Assembly: GCA_016946835.1 (NCBI GenBank)
Contig: JACVTC010000041.1
Coordinates: forward strand, 513,501 to 577,500
DNA: 64,000 nucleotides
Reading direction: 5' to 3'
DNA from: Neocallimastix lanati (nom. inval.)
Lineage: Eukaryota > Neocallimastigomycota > Neocallimastigomycetes > Neocallimastigales > Neocallimastigaceae
In this document: one piece after another, positions 35,222-48,785 of the stretch
How the letters are laid out: each line of letters opens with the position of its first letter
Position numbering within the stretch: position 1 is the first letter of the stretch
Made by a program: the position numbers and the translations under genes
The notes under the pieces: model-generated
The model's database searches: none
The model's input: the letters and a program-made list of their open reading frames with translations, nothing else
Told to the model about the DNA's origin: nothing

Positions 35222-35971
35222 TCACGCTAATTTAGCCTCTTCACGAATTTCATCCACTAGCCAACGAATTTGATGTTTCAATGCAACAATCAACATATGA
35301 CGGGCTTTATTAACCACAATAAGTGTGGCATTGGGAATTCTCTTAGCAATTTCTTCTGATTTTTCTACTGGAACCAGGAAATCATCACGTCCCACAATAA
35401 CTTTTACAGGAACTGTAATTTCTTCGATCCCGTCCGAGACATCAATATGTTCATCTAGAAGCCAATCCTTTAAGGTCACTTCATCTGGTTCCATAGCTTG
35501 AATGGCTTCTACTACCTCTGGATGATCCAAATGACCAAAACCATCATACACCAAATCTTTATTGATGACTCCGTTGTGAACCCCTTTCAAAAAATCGGCC
35601 GGTAGATTATCAAAATTTAAAGCGCCACCAGCTACAATTCCTCCAACGACATTCTTGGGTTTTCTTGCCAAGGATCCGACGGTTAAGGTTCCTCCTAACG
35701 AATGACCAATTAAAATTACATTCGTTAAATCCTTTATAAAGTGACTAATACCATCTAGATAACTTTCCTTTGTATAGGCTCTAACTTCTGAATTACCATG
35801 TCCCGGAAGATCAAAGAAATAAACGTTATAATCCGTTAATTCGGTCCGGACCGCCTTTAAGAAGTCTTTGTTACAACCAGTACCATGAATAAATACTACG
35901 TTGATATTCTTGTATTTCTGTCCTTCGTATAATCGGTAAGCCAGTCCGTCTTTAATTTGAAAATCGCTCAT
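35222..35971 (-). CDS. Alpha/beta-hydrolase family protein
   Basis: A 249-residue soluble hydrolase. Visible family marks are the oxyanion-hole HGTG (in VVFIHGTGCNKDF, near residue 30), FDLPGHGNSE after strand 4, and the nucleophile elbow GHSLGG (Ser near residue 93). The probable acid is in VGRDDFLVPVEKSEE (near 193) and the catalytic His in ARHML (near 222). No signal peptide or membrane segment is seen, so it is probably cytosolic. The substrate is unknown: esterase, lipase-like and ring-cleavage hydrolases all share this outline. It has no intron and a compact bacterial-looking architecture, which could reflect transfer from gut bacteria; that is inference. It is the only apparently intact cellular gene in the spacer of the inverted duplication. 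Confidence 0.9.
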   Translation of the reverse strand: MSDFQIKDGLAYRLYEGQKYKNINVVFIHGTGCNKDFLKAVRTELTDYNVYFFDLPGHGNSEVRAYTKESYLDGISHFIKDLTNVILIGHSLGGTLTVGSLARKPKNVVGGIVAGGALNFDNLPADFLKGVHNGVINKDLVYDGFGHLDHPEVVEAIQAMEPDEVTLKDWLLDEHIDVSDGIEEITVPVKVIVGRDDFLVPVEKSEEIAKRIPNATLIVVNKARHMLIVALKHQIRWLVDEIREEAKLA

Positions 35972-36460
35972 GATTAAAATATGATTTATTGTTGTTTTTT
36001 TTTTATTATTTTTTTTTTTTTTTAAAAAAAAAAGAAAAAAATAACTAAATTAAACTTTATTATAAAGGTAATTTTATTCTCTTTTATACTTTTTTGGATA
36101 CTATTGCTCTTTTCTTTTTATAATCATTTAATCTATAAATTAAATAATAATTATTAATCTACATGTTATAATATGTAGATTAATAATGATGTGCAGATTA
36201 TTGTAGATTAATCATTTAATAATTAATAAATTTTTTTATTTATTTATTTATCTATTTATTTACTTATTTACTTATTTATTTATTTTTTAATTGTTTTTTA
36301 AAAATTTTTTAATGGTAAATTATTGACTAATTTAAAATGATGATGATTTTTGTTCCACATTAACAAATATGATTACAAAAAAAAAAAAAATGTGTCAAAA
36401 AATCCTTAACAATAAAAAAAAAAAAAAGAAAAAATAAAATAATAAATTTTTTAGTAGATA

Positions 36461-36933
<473 letters not shown>

Positions 36934-36942
36934 GATATGTGG

Positions 36943-38956
36943 GGATGTGAAGCATTTCGACATAATTTATGTATAATCAGCATAAATATTTGTACAATAC
37001 GTATAAATTATGTAATACGCCACAACTTTCAACGTATATTTTTATTTATTGTATTTTAGAATTAAAAAAATAAAATAAAAATTAAAAAAAATAATAAATA
37101 AAAGAATAAATAAGTTTTCTGTTAAGAATTTTATTTTATTTTTATTTATTTTCAATTATTTAATTTTCATTTTATTATTATATTTTATTATTAAATATTT
37201 AATATTTTATTATTAAATTAATTAAATAATAAAATAAAATTTATTTTAATATTAAATATTTATTATTAATAAAATTTAAATATTGATATTGATATTAATA
37301 AAATATAATGATATTAATATTAATAAAATATAGTGATATTGATATTAATAAAATATATTGATATTGATATTAATATAATTTAAACTATATATATTCTAGT
37401 TAATTATTATTATTTATAAATTTAGAGCTTGTTTAATTCTAATAAACATTTATACCATAAATCAATGGTATCATTTTTATCACATTTTTTACCAATTAAT
37501 TCGGATTCCTTTTTTTTGTATTTTTTAATTAAATTATTGATTTCATCAGTTTTTGTTAATATTCTTCTTTTTTTCTTTTTCCAAACTCCTTCAATTTTCC
37601 TTTTGTAATTATAGTAAGATAAAGATTCTTCTCTTTTTAAATGATAAATCAATTCATAGAAAGAAGGTTTTTTGTAAAACAATTTTTTTAAGTAATTGTT
37701 AAAAGATTCTGAAGCATTATTTGTTATGTGGTTTATATCCTTATAATAATTCCAATTTTGAATATCATATTTATATAAATAAGTTTTATTAAAATAATCC
37801 AAAAAATTTAAAAAATGGAAATAATTATATATTTGACATATAATTCTAATATAATTACAAATATCAAATATATATTCAGGATTTATAAAAGGAAAATTTG
37901 TAATAGCTTTATAAAACAAATAAATTTTATGATTACTTTCAACTTCATTATAACATAATCTGTTTTTTTGAACTTCTAACGATCTTTTATAATGCCATAT
38001 ACAATATTTAATAGTAATATTAGGAAATATTATAATGGCAGCATTGGATATACCTTTTTCAAAATCACAATGCAAAATTTTTGGTGTAACTATTATATTA
38101 TTATTATATTTACTTGCATTCTTTTTTAATTCTTCAAATAACAGTTCATAGGTTGCTTGTGCAAACATATTTTCATTGTATTTAATAAACAATTCTGTTT
38201 GAAATGGTGATTGAAAAATTATAATATTAGAATTTTTGAATATCATAAAATTTTCATCTCTTTCGTTTATATAATATTCAGATTTATCTGGAATTTCATT
38301 AAATTTTGATATATCAGGAGGTAGTTGTTTTTTTATATATCTTGATATTTGAGATTTAATTGAATTATATTCAGGGAATATCAATCCAATTTCTTCAGAT
38401 ATTTCATTATATATATTTTTTGGATTTATATCAATGGGATTGAGGTTTTTCTAATTTCATTTTTCATTTTATGTTTTACTATTGATACAGATGCATCATA
38501 TTCTTTTCCTGGATGAGTATGTTTGTTTTCATAGTTTATTACTTTATTATTATTATTTAGAATAATGTATGATTTACATTTTTTAACGGTTTTATATTCA
38601 GTACATTTGAATACTTTTGTACTATTCGTTATATACCATAAACTAAATTTATATTTTTTGATTACAATGATTTGGTTTTTTTCTTCATTAGTTTCACTTA
38701 TTTCTAATTGATCATCCATTTATTATAAATATTTTAAATTAAAAGTTTTATTTTTTAATTTTTTTTTTTAATCTATTTTTTTTATCTTATATTTTTATTC
38801 TTTTTATTTTTTATTTTAAATTGAAAGTTTTATTTTTTAATTTTTTTTTAATCTATTTTTTTTATCTTATATTTTTATTTTTTTATTTTTTTATTATTTT
38901 TTATTTTACTTTATTATTTATTTTTTTTTTTTTTTTTTTTACTATAAATGTTAATA

Positions 38957-38999
<43 letters not shown>

Positions 39000-39089
39000 A
39001 ACCCTATCCTATTCATTTATTTTTATAAGCCACATTGTAATACATGAATAAATGATTATACATAAATTATGTTGAAATGCAATACTCCC
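36943..39089 (-). mobile_element. MULE DNA transposon 2
   Basis: A 2.15-kb element flanked by a 9-10 bp direct duplication GATATGTGG(G) at 36934-36942/3 and 39090-39098/9, the length typical of Mutator-like elements. Terminal inverted repeats of about 38 bp share GCATTTC(A/G)ACATAATTTATG and TATAATCA. Inside is one minus-strand transposase gene plus an 82-bp tandem duplication upstream of it (about 38736-38900). The clean ends suggest a younger insertion than MULE 1, although the transposase is already defective. Confidence 0.85.
37422..38719 (-). pseudogene. MULE transposase (MULE 2, frameshifted and deleted)
   Basis: The first part (38719-38426) encodes a FLYWCH-type zinc finger (LWYITNS..VFKCTEY..C... 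NKHTHPGKEYD). One base is missing after TSIP, and the frame resumes at 38384 with EYNSIKSQISR. The second part has the catalytic-core motif ILHCDFEKGISNAAI, the Cys/His pair CIWHYKRSLE, NNASESFNNYL, and the C-terminal LLELNKL. Compared with MULE 1 it lacks about 40 residues around VDGTFYIAPK, so the first catalytic Asp is gone (NENMFA joins QATYELL). It is therefore not expected to be active. Confidence 0.88.
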
Positions 39090-40262
39090 GATATGTGGGA
39101 CTTTTATATGCAATAATTTATAAGCAGTGGGTTTTTAAAATAATGGTTGTTTAGTAAAATTTATTAATAAAATTATAATATTCATACAATTAAAATAATA
39201 ATTCTAATTCCTAAAATTTACAAGAGAGTCCTCTATTTCTAATGTAAATAATTTAATCTATTTATAAGAAATAAGTAATATTCTAATATATAGAACTATA
39301 TTATTTTTATATGAATTAAAGTATAATTATTATAATTATTAATAATACTTCATATTCAATAATTATAATGAAATAAAATAAAATAAAATAATAATTATCA
39401 AAAAGATATCCCCAATGATGTGGATTATTTTTCAAGGTCCATGGAGGGTTGATAGAAAAAGAATAACCTATATCAGGTGTACTAATTACAGCTTTCTGTG
39501 ATTATTGATGATAATCGATGATTATCCTTTCTAAAGTGGCTTCTAGTACCAAGAGAGAAAACTGGAATACTGGAAGACTGTAGAAAGTGAACTTGATGTT
39601 TTATATTGTTTTAAACTGGATATGTAGTAACATTGGAGTTGTATAATTAATAATATCACGTAGTTTCTACATATTATCATTGTAATGAATATATTGTATC
39701 TTTTATTTTAGTATTATTTTGTATATGTATTTTTCTATAGTATTATTTATACTTTCATGTAGCTATTGTAAAATGGAAATGTAGGAAATTGATTCACTCC
39801 AAAGCTTGTGTTTAAGACATTATTTAACGGATAGGAATCTTTTTTATAGTCTTTCTCTACTAATATTTTTTCTTTTTTAAATATACTTTTAGCTAATTTA
39901 TGATTATTCAACAAAAATTTTTAACATCTTAAAAAGCTTTATTAATTGAAATAATTACAATCAGTCAAAAGATAAAAAGAAACGATTATTCATTTTAACA
40001 GTATTTACAAGTAATTTTGTATTAATAAATTTCTAACCTTTGTGTAAATTTATAAATATTATATCAGTAATACCGGATAAAATCAATTATTTACAAACTC
40101 TAAACACTATTAAATCATCAAGAACAATTATATATTTCAAGCTTTCATTTATTCAACACCAATATTTTTATATATATATTATTTAAAGGGAATTTACTTT
40201 CTCTTTTATTTTTATTTTATTTTATTATATATATTAAAAAAAAAAAAAATTTTTTTTATCTA

Positions 40263-40304
<42 letters not shown>

Positions 40305-40340
40305 TTTTTATACTTCTTTTATTTTATTTTTTAGGCTTTC
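39090..40340. other. Spacer between MULE 2 and the LINE
   Basis: No sustained reading frame. A patch at 39400-39620 is less AT-rich and may be transposon debris; it could be the lost 5' part of the LINE, but I see no motif. An (ATT)n tract lies at about 40268-40303, just before recognisable LINE coding. Confidence 0.45.
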
Positions 40341-43300
40341 TTGAAATGGATAATACTTCTTCAAAATCAGCAACTATACTTTTTTTTTCGGCGAGGCCTT
40401 CGAAAATATGGTATTCAGAATAAAGATTTTATTTTTATCTTTATTCATGATCTTCAATCATGGTCTGTTAGTAAACTTTGGGAATTTCTTAGTAAGCGTA
40501 TTTCCAATTTCTGTCAATATTAATTGTAAAATGAAGGAATATATTAATAAGGTATCTGTTTGTAGTACATTCAATGATATTTCTGACCACTTTCCTCTTA
40601 TCCTTTCCTGTAAGAAAGATGACTCAGAAGGTTTTCGTGCTCCTACTCTTTCTAGAAGATTCAAGTGGTCCCAACACATGTGTAATGAAAAGCATAATGA
40701 AATATTCTCAAGTAACTACTTCTCAATTCTTCTTAATGAATTTAATGATAATAAAGAATTAAATTCTAATGAAATGGTCAATAAATTTATAGAAACAGCT
40801 AATAAAGTTGGTGATAAAGTTCATGCTAGAGTTCCTTGTGATCTTAAAGGCTCAGCTGCCCTTATTATATCAATAAACTTTCTCATGAAAAGCATATTAC
40901 ATTTAATGAAATCAAAAATTTTTCTTTAGGTCCTAACCTTGAAAACCTTGATGAATTTTTAAATTTGCTTCGTGAATATAAAAGTATATATGGTAAAGTC
41001 AGGACAATTAAGTTTTCTATTAAATCAAAACAATTTCATCAGTCAATAGAATCCGCATGTAATAATTTTCGTAATAAAAATGCTAGGAGTGCTTGGTTAA
41101 AATTAAAGAAGCTATCTCACCCTATGTACTCTAATTCTATTTCGTCAAGCGTTTTAAAGGACAAGCAGAGTAACTTTTTATTTTCTCATTCGGATCAATT
41201 GAATCGATTTGCTGAATATTACAGTGAACTAGCTTCTGATGTTACTCAACACAGTTTGGATAATGAGTACTGGGTAAGTTTATTTAGAACTAATCCTAAT
41301 AATAATCCTACTTGGAATATTAATGATTCTATTACTATGGAAGAAATTCAAAAAACTGTACTTGATATGAAAAATAATAAAGCTCCTGAACCCGATGGTA
41401 TTCCGATTGAATTTTTTAAAGCCTTCTTTAGTAAATCTGATTTATCTGATAATCAAAATGATTCTTCGGATGATCACTACTCTAAGTGTGCTAAATGTTT
41501 ACTTTCATTATTTAACAAAATCTGGGATGGTGATTTCCCTGAAGAGTGGAATTTGGCTTCTATAATATCAATTCCAAAAAAAAGGAGATCTTTCGGATTG
41601 TAATAATTATCGTGGTATTTCTCTTATTAATGTTGGCTCAAAAATTATTTCAAATATTGTTACTAATAGAATTGCTAAATATGCCTTTGAATATAAATTT
41701 GTTAGACCTGAACAATTTGGATTTAGAAATAAAGAAGAATGCATAAGTTTATATATTTCAATTAGAGAAATATGTCAAAGAAGAAAATTTCAAGGAAATG
41801 TTACTTATCTTGCTTTTCTCGATCTTAAAAAAGCCTATGATTCAGTACCTATCTTTAATATTTTGACCAAATTATATAACTTAGGAATTAGAGGTAAATG
41901 TCATCTGTTTTTAAAGAATCTTTATCTATCCTCTAAAGCTCGTGCTTTTTTTAATGGTAATCTCTCTGAAGAATTTTCGATTAATTGTGGTGTTAGACAA
42001 GGATGCCCTCTATCTCCTATTTTATTCAATTTGTTCATTAATGATGTACTGGATAATTGTGATAAGTATGGTGTATATTTAGATTCTCAATATTGTTGTG
42101 GTGGACTTTTTGCTGATGATATTGTTTTAGTTGCTCCATCTAAACAAGCTCTTAAGAAAATTTTGAATAAAGTTCATGAATGGGCTATTAAAAATGAAAT
42201 GACTTTTGGAATTAATAAGTGTGCTACTCTTGTTGTAAAACCGATTAACTTTGTTAAGCCGATAAATTATGAAAATCCATCTTTCTTTATTGGTAGTAAC
42301 AAATTATCTAAAACTGACAACTATACTTATCTTGGTATTCCTTTTGATGAATCTTTATCATTGAAATCTATACAATCCAAATTAAACAGTAATTTAAATG
42401 TCAAATTAAATTTGTACTTTCGATTTCTTATTAATAAATCTATTCCTCTCCCATTGAAGAAATATGTTTTAATTTCGTTTATTCTTAGTCTTGTTATATA
42501 TTATGCTCCTCTCTTTGGATCAAATAAGAGCAGATGTTCTAAAGCTAAAAAAACTATTAATAGAGGACTTTATTGGAATTATGGATTTAAATCTCGCAAT
42601 TTTTATGTTAGTCTCTATGATATTACTCGTGAATTGAGAATTCCTCCTCTTTCAACTATCTGTCTGTGCTATATCTCAATTGCGATGCTTTAGAAAATGG
42701 AAAAACTCATCATGTATTATTAATCATCTCACTAATAATATTCCTACTATGTCACATTACTCATGGACTAAAGAATCAAGGACTTTGGATAAGAAATTAA
42801 ATGGTAAGAAAAAAAGTGAAATAAAAAAGTTTTATTGGGAAAGGGATGTCTTCAAATCCTCAAAAGCTAATAAAGCAATTATTTACAAGGAGAATGATTT
42901 TGGATTTATTTCAGAAATCAGAAACTTAACATTTCAATATCCTAAGTATCAGTTGGGATTCTTTTGGATTTCTCGAATTAGGTGTGGTTTTAAATCTGAT
43001 ATTAGTATTTCCATTAAAAGAAAAATCGTCTCAGAAGATTGCCCTAAATGTTGCCCTTGTTGTGGTGTTTAGTGTACCTAGTTTTTCTCACTGAATCTTT
43101 GCCTGTAAAGAATTGGAAAATTACAGAAATAAATCTTTACCTTTTCTAGATGATCTCTTTTTGAAGTTTGCAATGATAATTGAACAAAAATCCTTGTATG
43201 TTTCTTTAGATTCAGAAAAGGATTATAATAATAATATTTATTATTATATATTGAGTGCTCTTCTTGGCGGGCGTTCAATATATTCAAAAATTAAAGTTAA

Positions 43301-43775
43301 TGATGGGGAGCAAAGAAAATTAGTTGACAATATTTTTAAACAAAGTTCAACTTCGTCAACTGTTCCGTATTTTGTGGGGATTGCGGAGTTTCTAACAAAT
43401 GTAATACCATTAATTTGTCGATCTTTTAGTTTGATGATGAAATTGTATTCCATCGAATCTACTGTTGCCGAGAGCGTCGACGTCGAAATGATAAGGTATG
43501 GATTTTCACCTCCCGGTGAAAGTTCTAATACAGATTCGATTGATAACACTAGTACTGAAATTATTACTCACAATAATGGACGTGGTGTTATTATCGAGGA
43601 ATGGGTAAAGTTAGAGGCTATTGCTTCTAACGCACTTTTATAATTTTATAATATATAATATTTTATTTCAAGTATTATATTATTTTTTTTCTTGTAATTT
43701 TATTATTATTATAAATTAAATAAAGTTATTCTCTTAGTCTAAAAAAAAATAAAAATAAAAATAAAAATAAAAAAG
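40341..43775 (+). mobile_element. LINE (non-LTR retrotransposon), 5'-truncated and decayed
   Basis: Coding remnants of an APE-type endonuclease, reverse transcriptase and C-terminal zinc-knuckle region run from about 40.34 to 43.64 kb. They are followed by a short 3' UTR ending AAATAAAGTTATTCTCTTAG (43728-43747), TCT and an A-rich (TAAAAA)n tail to about 43775. The same 3' end, in the form AATAAAGTTTATTCCTAGTC, recurs as solo tails elsewhere in the window. The 5' part of the endonuclease is missing or unrecognisable. Confidence 0.88.
40408..43643 (+). pseudogene. LINE ORF2: endonuclease-reverse transcriptase
   Basis: Pieces in order: the end of the endonuclease with catalytic-loop motif SDHFPLILS (about 40585-40611); an RT N-terminal region (MKNNKAPEPDGIPIEFF and FPEEWNLASIISIPKK); a 1-nt frame break near 41580; then RT motifs NNYRGISLINVGSK, FLDLKKAYDSV, GVRQGCPLSP and the catalytic FADDIVL (about 42109-42129). 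Another break near 42690 leads to a region ending with a Cys-rich knuckle (CPKCCPCCGV). After two in-frame stops (TAG near 43072, then TGA where a Trp codon is expected) the C-terminal domain continues to 43643. At least four lesions make it inactive. Confidence 0.88.
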
Positions 43776-44872
43776 ATATAAATTATGTATTATTTATTAT
43801 TAAATTTACAAATATGTTACTACACATATTTGTTTTATATCAAAGATCGGTTATTTGGTGTTGCCTTAGGTGAGGATTATATAACTACTCAAGAACCAGG
43901 CCAGATTAGGCTAGTATCATTGTTATATAATAAGTTGCACATAGGATAATAAAAGTTTTACTTATAATAATAATAATATTAATATAATTATTAACATTTA
44001 TTTGTTTTTCTATATTTTTTTATTTTTTAGTATTATTTTTTTTTTAAAATTATACCAATTTGATTCATTACATTTTTTTATATATTTTTATATATTATTA
44101 CACTTATTTATTTCTTATTTGTAATATTATTATGTTTTTATTTTTATTTTTACTTAATTGATATATTTATATTATTGAAAATTCTATAAATGAATATTTC
44201 AAATATTTATATAAATATTTAAAGATTTTTTTTGATTATTTTTAATTATCTCTGTTTTCTATTATTGTTTATTTTTTCTATTTTTTTTTTTTTTTTGTTT
44301 TGTTTTTTTTTTGTTTTAAATTAATTATTAATTAATTAATTTTATTTTTATAATTTTTTTCTTTTTTGAAATTTATTTTCTTACCAAAGTAAACATTTAT
44401 CCTTTGGATTCATTGAATAAATTTAATAAACTTTAAGTATTTAAATAATCACTAATATTAATAATAAATAATACTGATATAACTAATGATATACTAATGA
44501 TACGGATATAGATATGCTGTTACTGTGTAGCCATAATTCCGATATAAATAAATAGCCTTACTGTAGCTGTGTACTGATATAATTAATAAATGCATTATAA
44601 CTAATAATACTGCTATATATAGCCTTTATAATTAATAATAGCAATCCTATAAAAAATACCCCTTCTCTAAATAATAATGATAATACACTAATATTAGTTT
44701 TCTAACAATTGGAATATATGAGAACACCATAATGATAAATTATTAAATGAGGACAATCAGACATTTAATATTTTGAAAAAAAGAATATTGAAATAAAGAA
44801 AGTATTTATTTCATACAAAAATAATAACATGTTTAAAGGCAAACCACAATACTTATTATTGGATTTTCTTCA
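43776..44872. other. Unassigned AT-rich spacer
   Basis: No gene is seen. A short less AT-rich patch at about 43845-43930 and a stretch of degenerate ACTGATAT/TACTAATGATA-type words at 44470-44640 stand out, without recognisable identity. Confidence 0.45.
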
Positions 44873-45250
44873 TTAAATAATGAATCGATATGAAATATTA
44901 AGGGAAGGTAAGATTTTCAAAACGATATCACAGGACCCGTTTTCGGTAAAATTTATTTTATTTTCAGTTATTAATATATTATCATGGCATAATTTTATAA
45001 GGATATAATTTTTCATAATTTCAATAGTTTGTAATTTTGAATTATCATCATTCATTAGTACTTGCTCATAAAGATATGTTTTATTGAAATAATCATTATA
45101 ATAGTGCAAGTAAATTATACAATCAGTATTACAAATAATATAATGTGCAGTTTCCGAAAGAATTATTTTTACCAATCTATCATAAACTATTTTAATGAGA
45201 TGATTTGGAATATCGATAGTGACATAAAAACGAAGGTTTAGTCGTATCAT
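44873..45250 (-). pseudogene. Probable MULE transposase relic
   Basis: A 125-codon AT-rich frame. Near its middle it reads YYNDYFNKTYLYE, which matches LDYFNKTYLYK in the MULE 2 transposase, with weaker similarity on either side. No zinc finger, DFE motif or TIRs are visible. It is best read as a diverged fragment of the same transposase family. Confidence 0.5.
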
Positions 45251-45830
45251 TCAAATAATATTTATATCTTATATGTTTATTGGTAATAATACTTTCCAAT
45301 CTATCAATCAACATAAACATTGGCTTTTATTGATAATCAATATTATTAGTTTCTGTATTTTGATTATTTTTATATTTAATGATATATCTATTTTTTTATA
45401 ACTGATTACAATCAATAATGCTTATACCCTTGAAAAAAGAAACTTTTTTCCATTTATATGTATTTCTAATTGATGAGGAACATAATAATAATTTACTAAA
45501 ATACTGCGGATAAGTAATAATATAATAATAGACTTTTTTTTTTTTTTTTTTTGATTTTTTACTATTTAAGATTTTTTCTTTTTCATTATAAAAATTAATA
45601 GTTCTATTTTAATTTTATACATACTATAATTAATTTAAGGAAATTTTTATTATTTTTTTTATAAAATGAAAATTATAAAATCTAAATTTGAGTTAAAAAT
45701 TCAAAAATCATATGTAGAAATATAATTTTTAAAAAGTTTTAATAGATATAACAAATAAAAAATAGAAAATAAATGAATATAAATAGATAAACAAATTTAA
45801 ATAAATTAGTAATTAAAAAATAAATATAAA

Positions 45831-46081
45831 ATGGACTATATTTCGATGAAATCATTAGATAAATTTTTTAAAGAGTTTTCCTTATTTCATGAAGATAAAT
45901 TAAGAAAGAAAAATAAATTACCACTATTAGATGATGAAAAAAAGGATTTAAGAAATAATTCCATACTGTGTAAAAGATGTAATAATAACAGATATATCGA
46001 ATTGAGACGTTTACGAATTCAAGAAGTGATGAAGAGGTCACTTTAGTATATTATTGTTCAAACTGTAAAAGAGTTATTTAA
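45831..46081 (+). pseudogene. TFIIS/RPB9-like zinc-ribbon protein, apparently frameshifted
   Basis: The frame from ATG 45831 encodes a Lys-rich segment followed by CKRC. Around 46002 the reading shifts by one base. The next frame continues TNSRSDEEVTLVYYCSNCKR to a stop at 46079-46081. CxxC...RS-DEE-(6 residues)-CxxC resembles the C-terminal zinc ribbon of transcription factor TFIIS and RNA-polymerase subunit 9 (consensus QTRSADEP then CxxC), one residue shorter and ending Ile instead of the usual aromatic. Without the shift the protein would end VMKRSL at 46046. The inner breakpoint of the inverted duplication falls within this gene (46014), so only its 3' end is copied in the left arm (34353-34420, antisense). 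It could be a decayed paralogue or a selfish-element gene; function is inferred from motif only. Confidence 0.5.
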
Positions 46082-48747
46082 AACTTTTATTTAATTTATA
46101 ATTTTTTTTTAATAAAATTTAAATTTTTTTTTTTTTTTTAAATATAAATTTATTATTAACTTATTATATTTAATAAATATTATTAAAATAAAATTTAATA
46201 TTTTTATTATAGATATAAAGAATGGGTATCATTTCGCAATGTGGATTAAATATTTTTAATTAATTGCCACATTATATAATTTTTTAACCAATAAATAATT
46301 AAATAAATAATAAAAATCATTTTTGAAAAAAGTGAAGTCTTTAAATATTATTTCTTATCACGAAAGTTATATGAAATAATATTTGCAATAAAATTATTTA
46401 TATTTATAATTTTTAATAAATTTAAAAATATTTTTTCAATTACTGAATACTGAATACTGAATACTGAATGTTTTTTTTTTTTTTTTTTTTTTTTTGTATA
46501 GATATATCCAAAAATTTTAATATTATATTTTATTTATTAGTAAAGTACAACAATTAACTAATATAAAATTTAAGCTAAGTAATATAAAAATTAGTATTTA
46601 TATTGATTATATTGTTTTTTATTTTACTAAATTAAATTCATATTTCGTTTTTATTTAAAAATTGATATTAAAAATAAATTAAATTTATATTTCGTTTTTA
46701 TTTAAAAATTGATATTAAAAAAATTAATTATTAAATAGATTAAGACGTAAATATTAAATAATTTAATAAAAATAAAAAAAATTTATCCATTTATAAATGG
46801 TTAAACATTATTGGTTAAAATAATTAATTCATAATAAGGATTAGAAATTATTATTTTGATTATATTTGAAAATTTAGGAATTCACTACGATATATTAAAT
46901 ATTATTAAAATATATATAATTATATGTATGATTAAATATAAAGTCTTAATATTCATAATTAAAAAAAAAAAAAAAAATATTTTATTAATCACATCATTCT
47001 CAAAATGAACTTTTTTATTTTAACACATATTGTTATAATTTTTTTTTTTTTTAATATTTATTGATTTGTATTACAAATATTTTTTTTATGGGTTTAATAT
47101 TAAAAAAAATGTAAATAACTAATATTTTAATAAATATTTACATGATAAATTATTTAGTATAAATAAAAATTAATATTAAATAAAAATATACAAAATAGAA
47201 AAAAATAAAAAAAGATTAATATATATTTTTGAAAGTCCTTCTCTAAATTAATAATTTGTCCATTAATTGAGAAATTAAATTTAAATTTCTCAATTAAAGG
47301 AAAAATTATTAATTTTTCTAATGTAGAACTAATATACATTGTATTTATTATAAAATTGATAATTTATTAATAATAAGATACTGCTATTACTAAATTATTA
47401 TTTATATAATATATTTCGACAATCCATATTTTTCAATATTAATATATTAAATTTTATTATATATATAAATATATATAATTTTTTATATATAAAAAATTAT
47501 TTGATCTAATATAGAACTAATATATAAAATGAAATATGTTATATAATGAAATCACGGCAACTTTTATATACTCTAAATGAGTGAATAAAAATTGTCAAGT
47601 CACAATAAATATGTTCACTATTTATGTAATCTTAGTACATATTGAATTTTTATAAATAATGAAAAACATTTATTTAATTATTCGTAATTAATTGCTATTA
47701 ATTAGGAACTTCAAAAATTAATTATATTATTTACTATTAGAAAATTTCTTTATCATGGCATCATTGTATTTATTATAAAATTGATAATTTATTAATAATA
47801 TGATAAAAATAATTAGATAAATATTATTATTTTACTACTATTACTAAATTATTATTTATATAATATATTTTGACAATCCATATTTTTCAATATTAATATA
47901 TTAAATTTTATTATATATATAAATATATAATTTTTTATATATAAAAAATTATTTGTAAATAATTTACTTTTAAAGATTTTATTAACCAATAATATTAATT
48001 CCTCGTGTTTAATTGTAGTGGATAAATTATTTTATTCTTTTTTTTTTTTTAATTTCAAATTTTATTTTTTTTTGTATAAAGATCGGTTATTCTACATTAA
48101 ATAATTTCCTAAAGTTTAATTATGTATATAGTTAATAGCTAATTATTTTATTTTATTTTATTTTATTATTTTTAAATACTTAACAATATATTTTAAAAAT
48201 AATAAAAATAATAAACGTTAATTTCATGTATTTTTTTTCTTTTTTTTTTAGTTTATATTATTAAATAAAGTTTATTCCTAGTCAAAAATAAAATAAAAAA
48301 AAAAGTTATGAAAATTAAGTAAATCTAATTATAAATTTTGTAAATTATTTATTATAAAATATTGTATGACAATAAAAATAATAATAATAAATATAATTTT
48401 ATTGTAATATTTACTATAGTGCTTATTTAATTATCCTTTTTTTTTTTTTTTTTTACATTTATATATATATATATTTTTCATTTTTTTTATGGAGTATATT
48501 TTGCATTATTTTAATAAAGAAATACTAATAATTTTTAAAAATGAAAATAATATTATATTTATAAATATTATTTTGCTAACTTAAATGTAGGATTTTTATG
48601 ATTTTTATGAATGTATTTAATATAAATATACAATCTTTTAAATTTTGTATTATTAGACATCTCATTATTTATTATTCCTACTAATTTATGATATTTATGT
48701 TTAATACTTAAAAATTCCTCAAATAGGATATGTAGGATTTTATTAAA

Positions 48748-48785
<38 letters not shown>

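Noticed and set aside
43845..43930. Possible LTR or SINE fragment after the LINE
   Set aside because: Less AT-rich but no second copy, no TG...CA borders and no Pol III boxes recognised.
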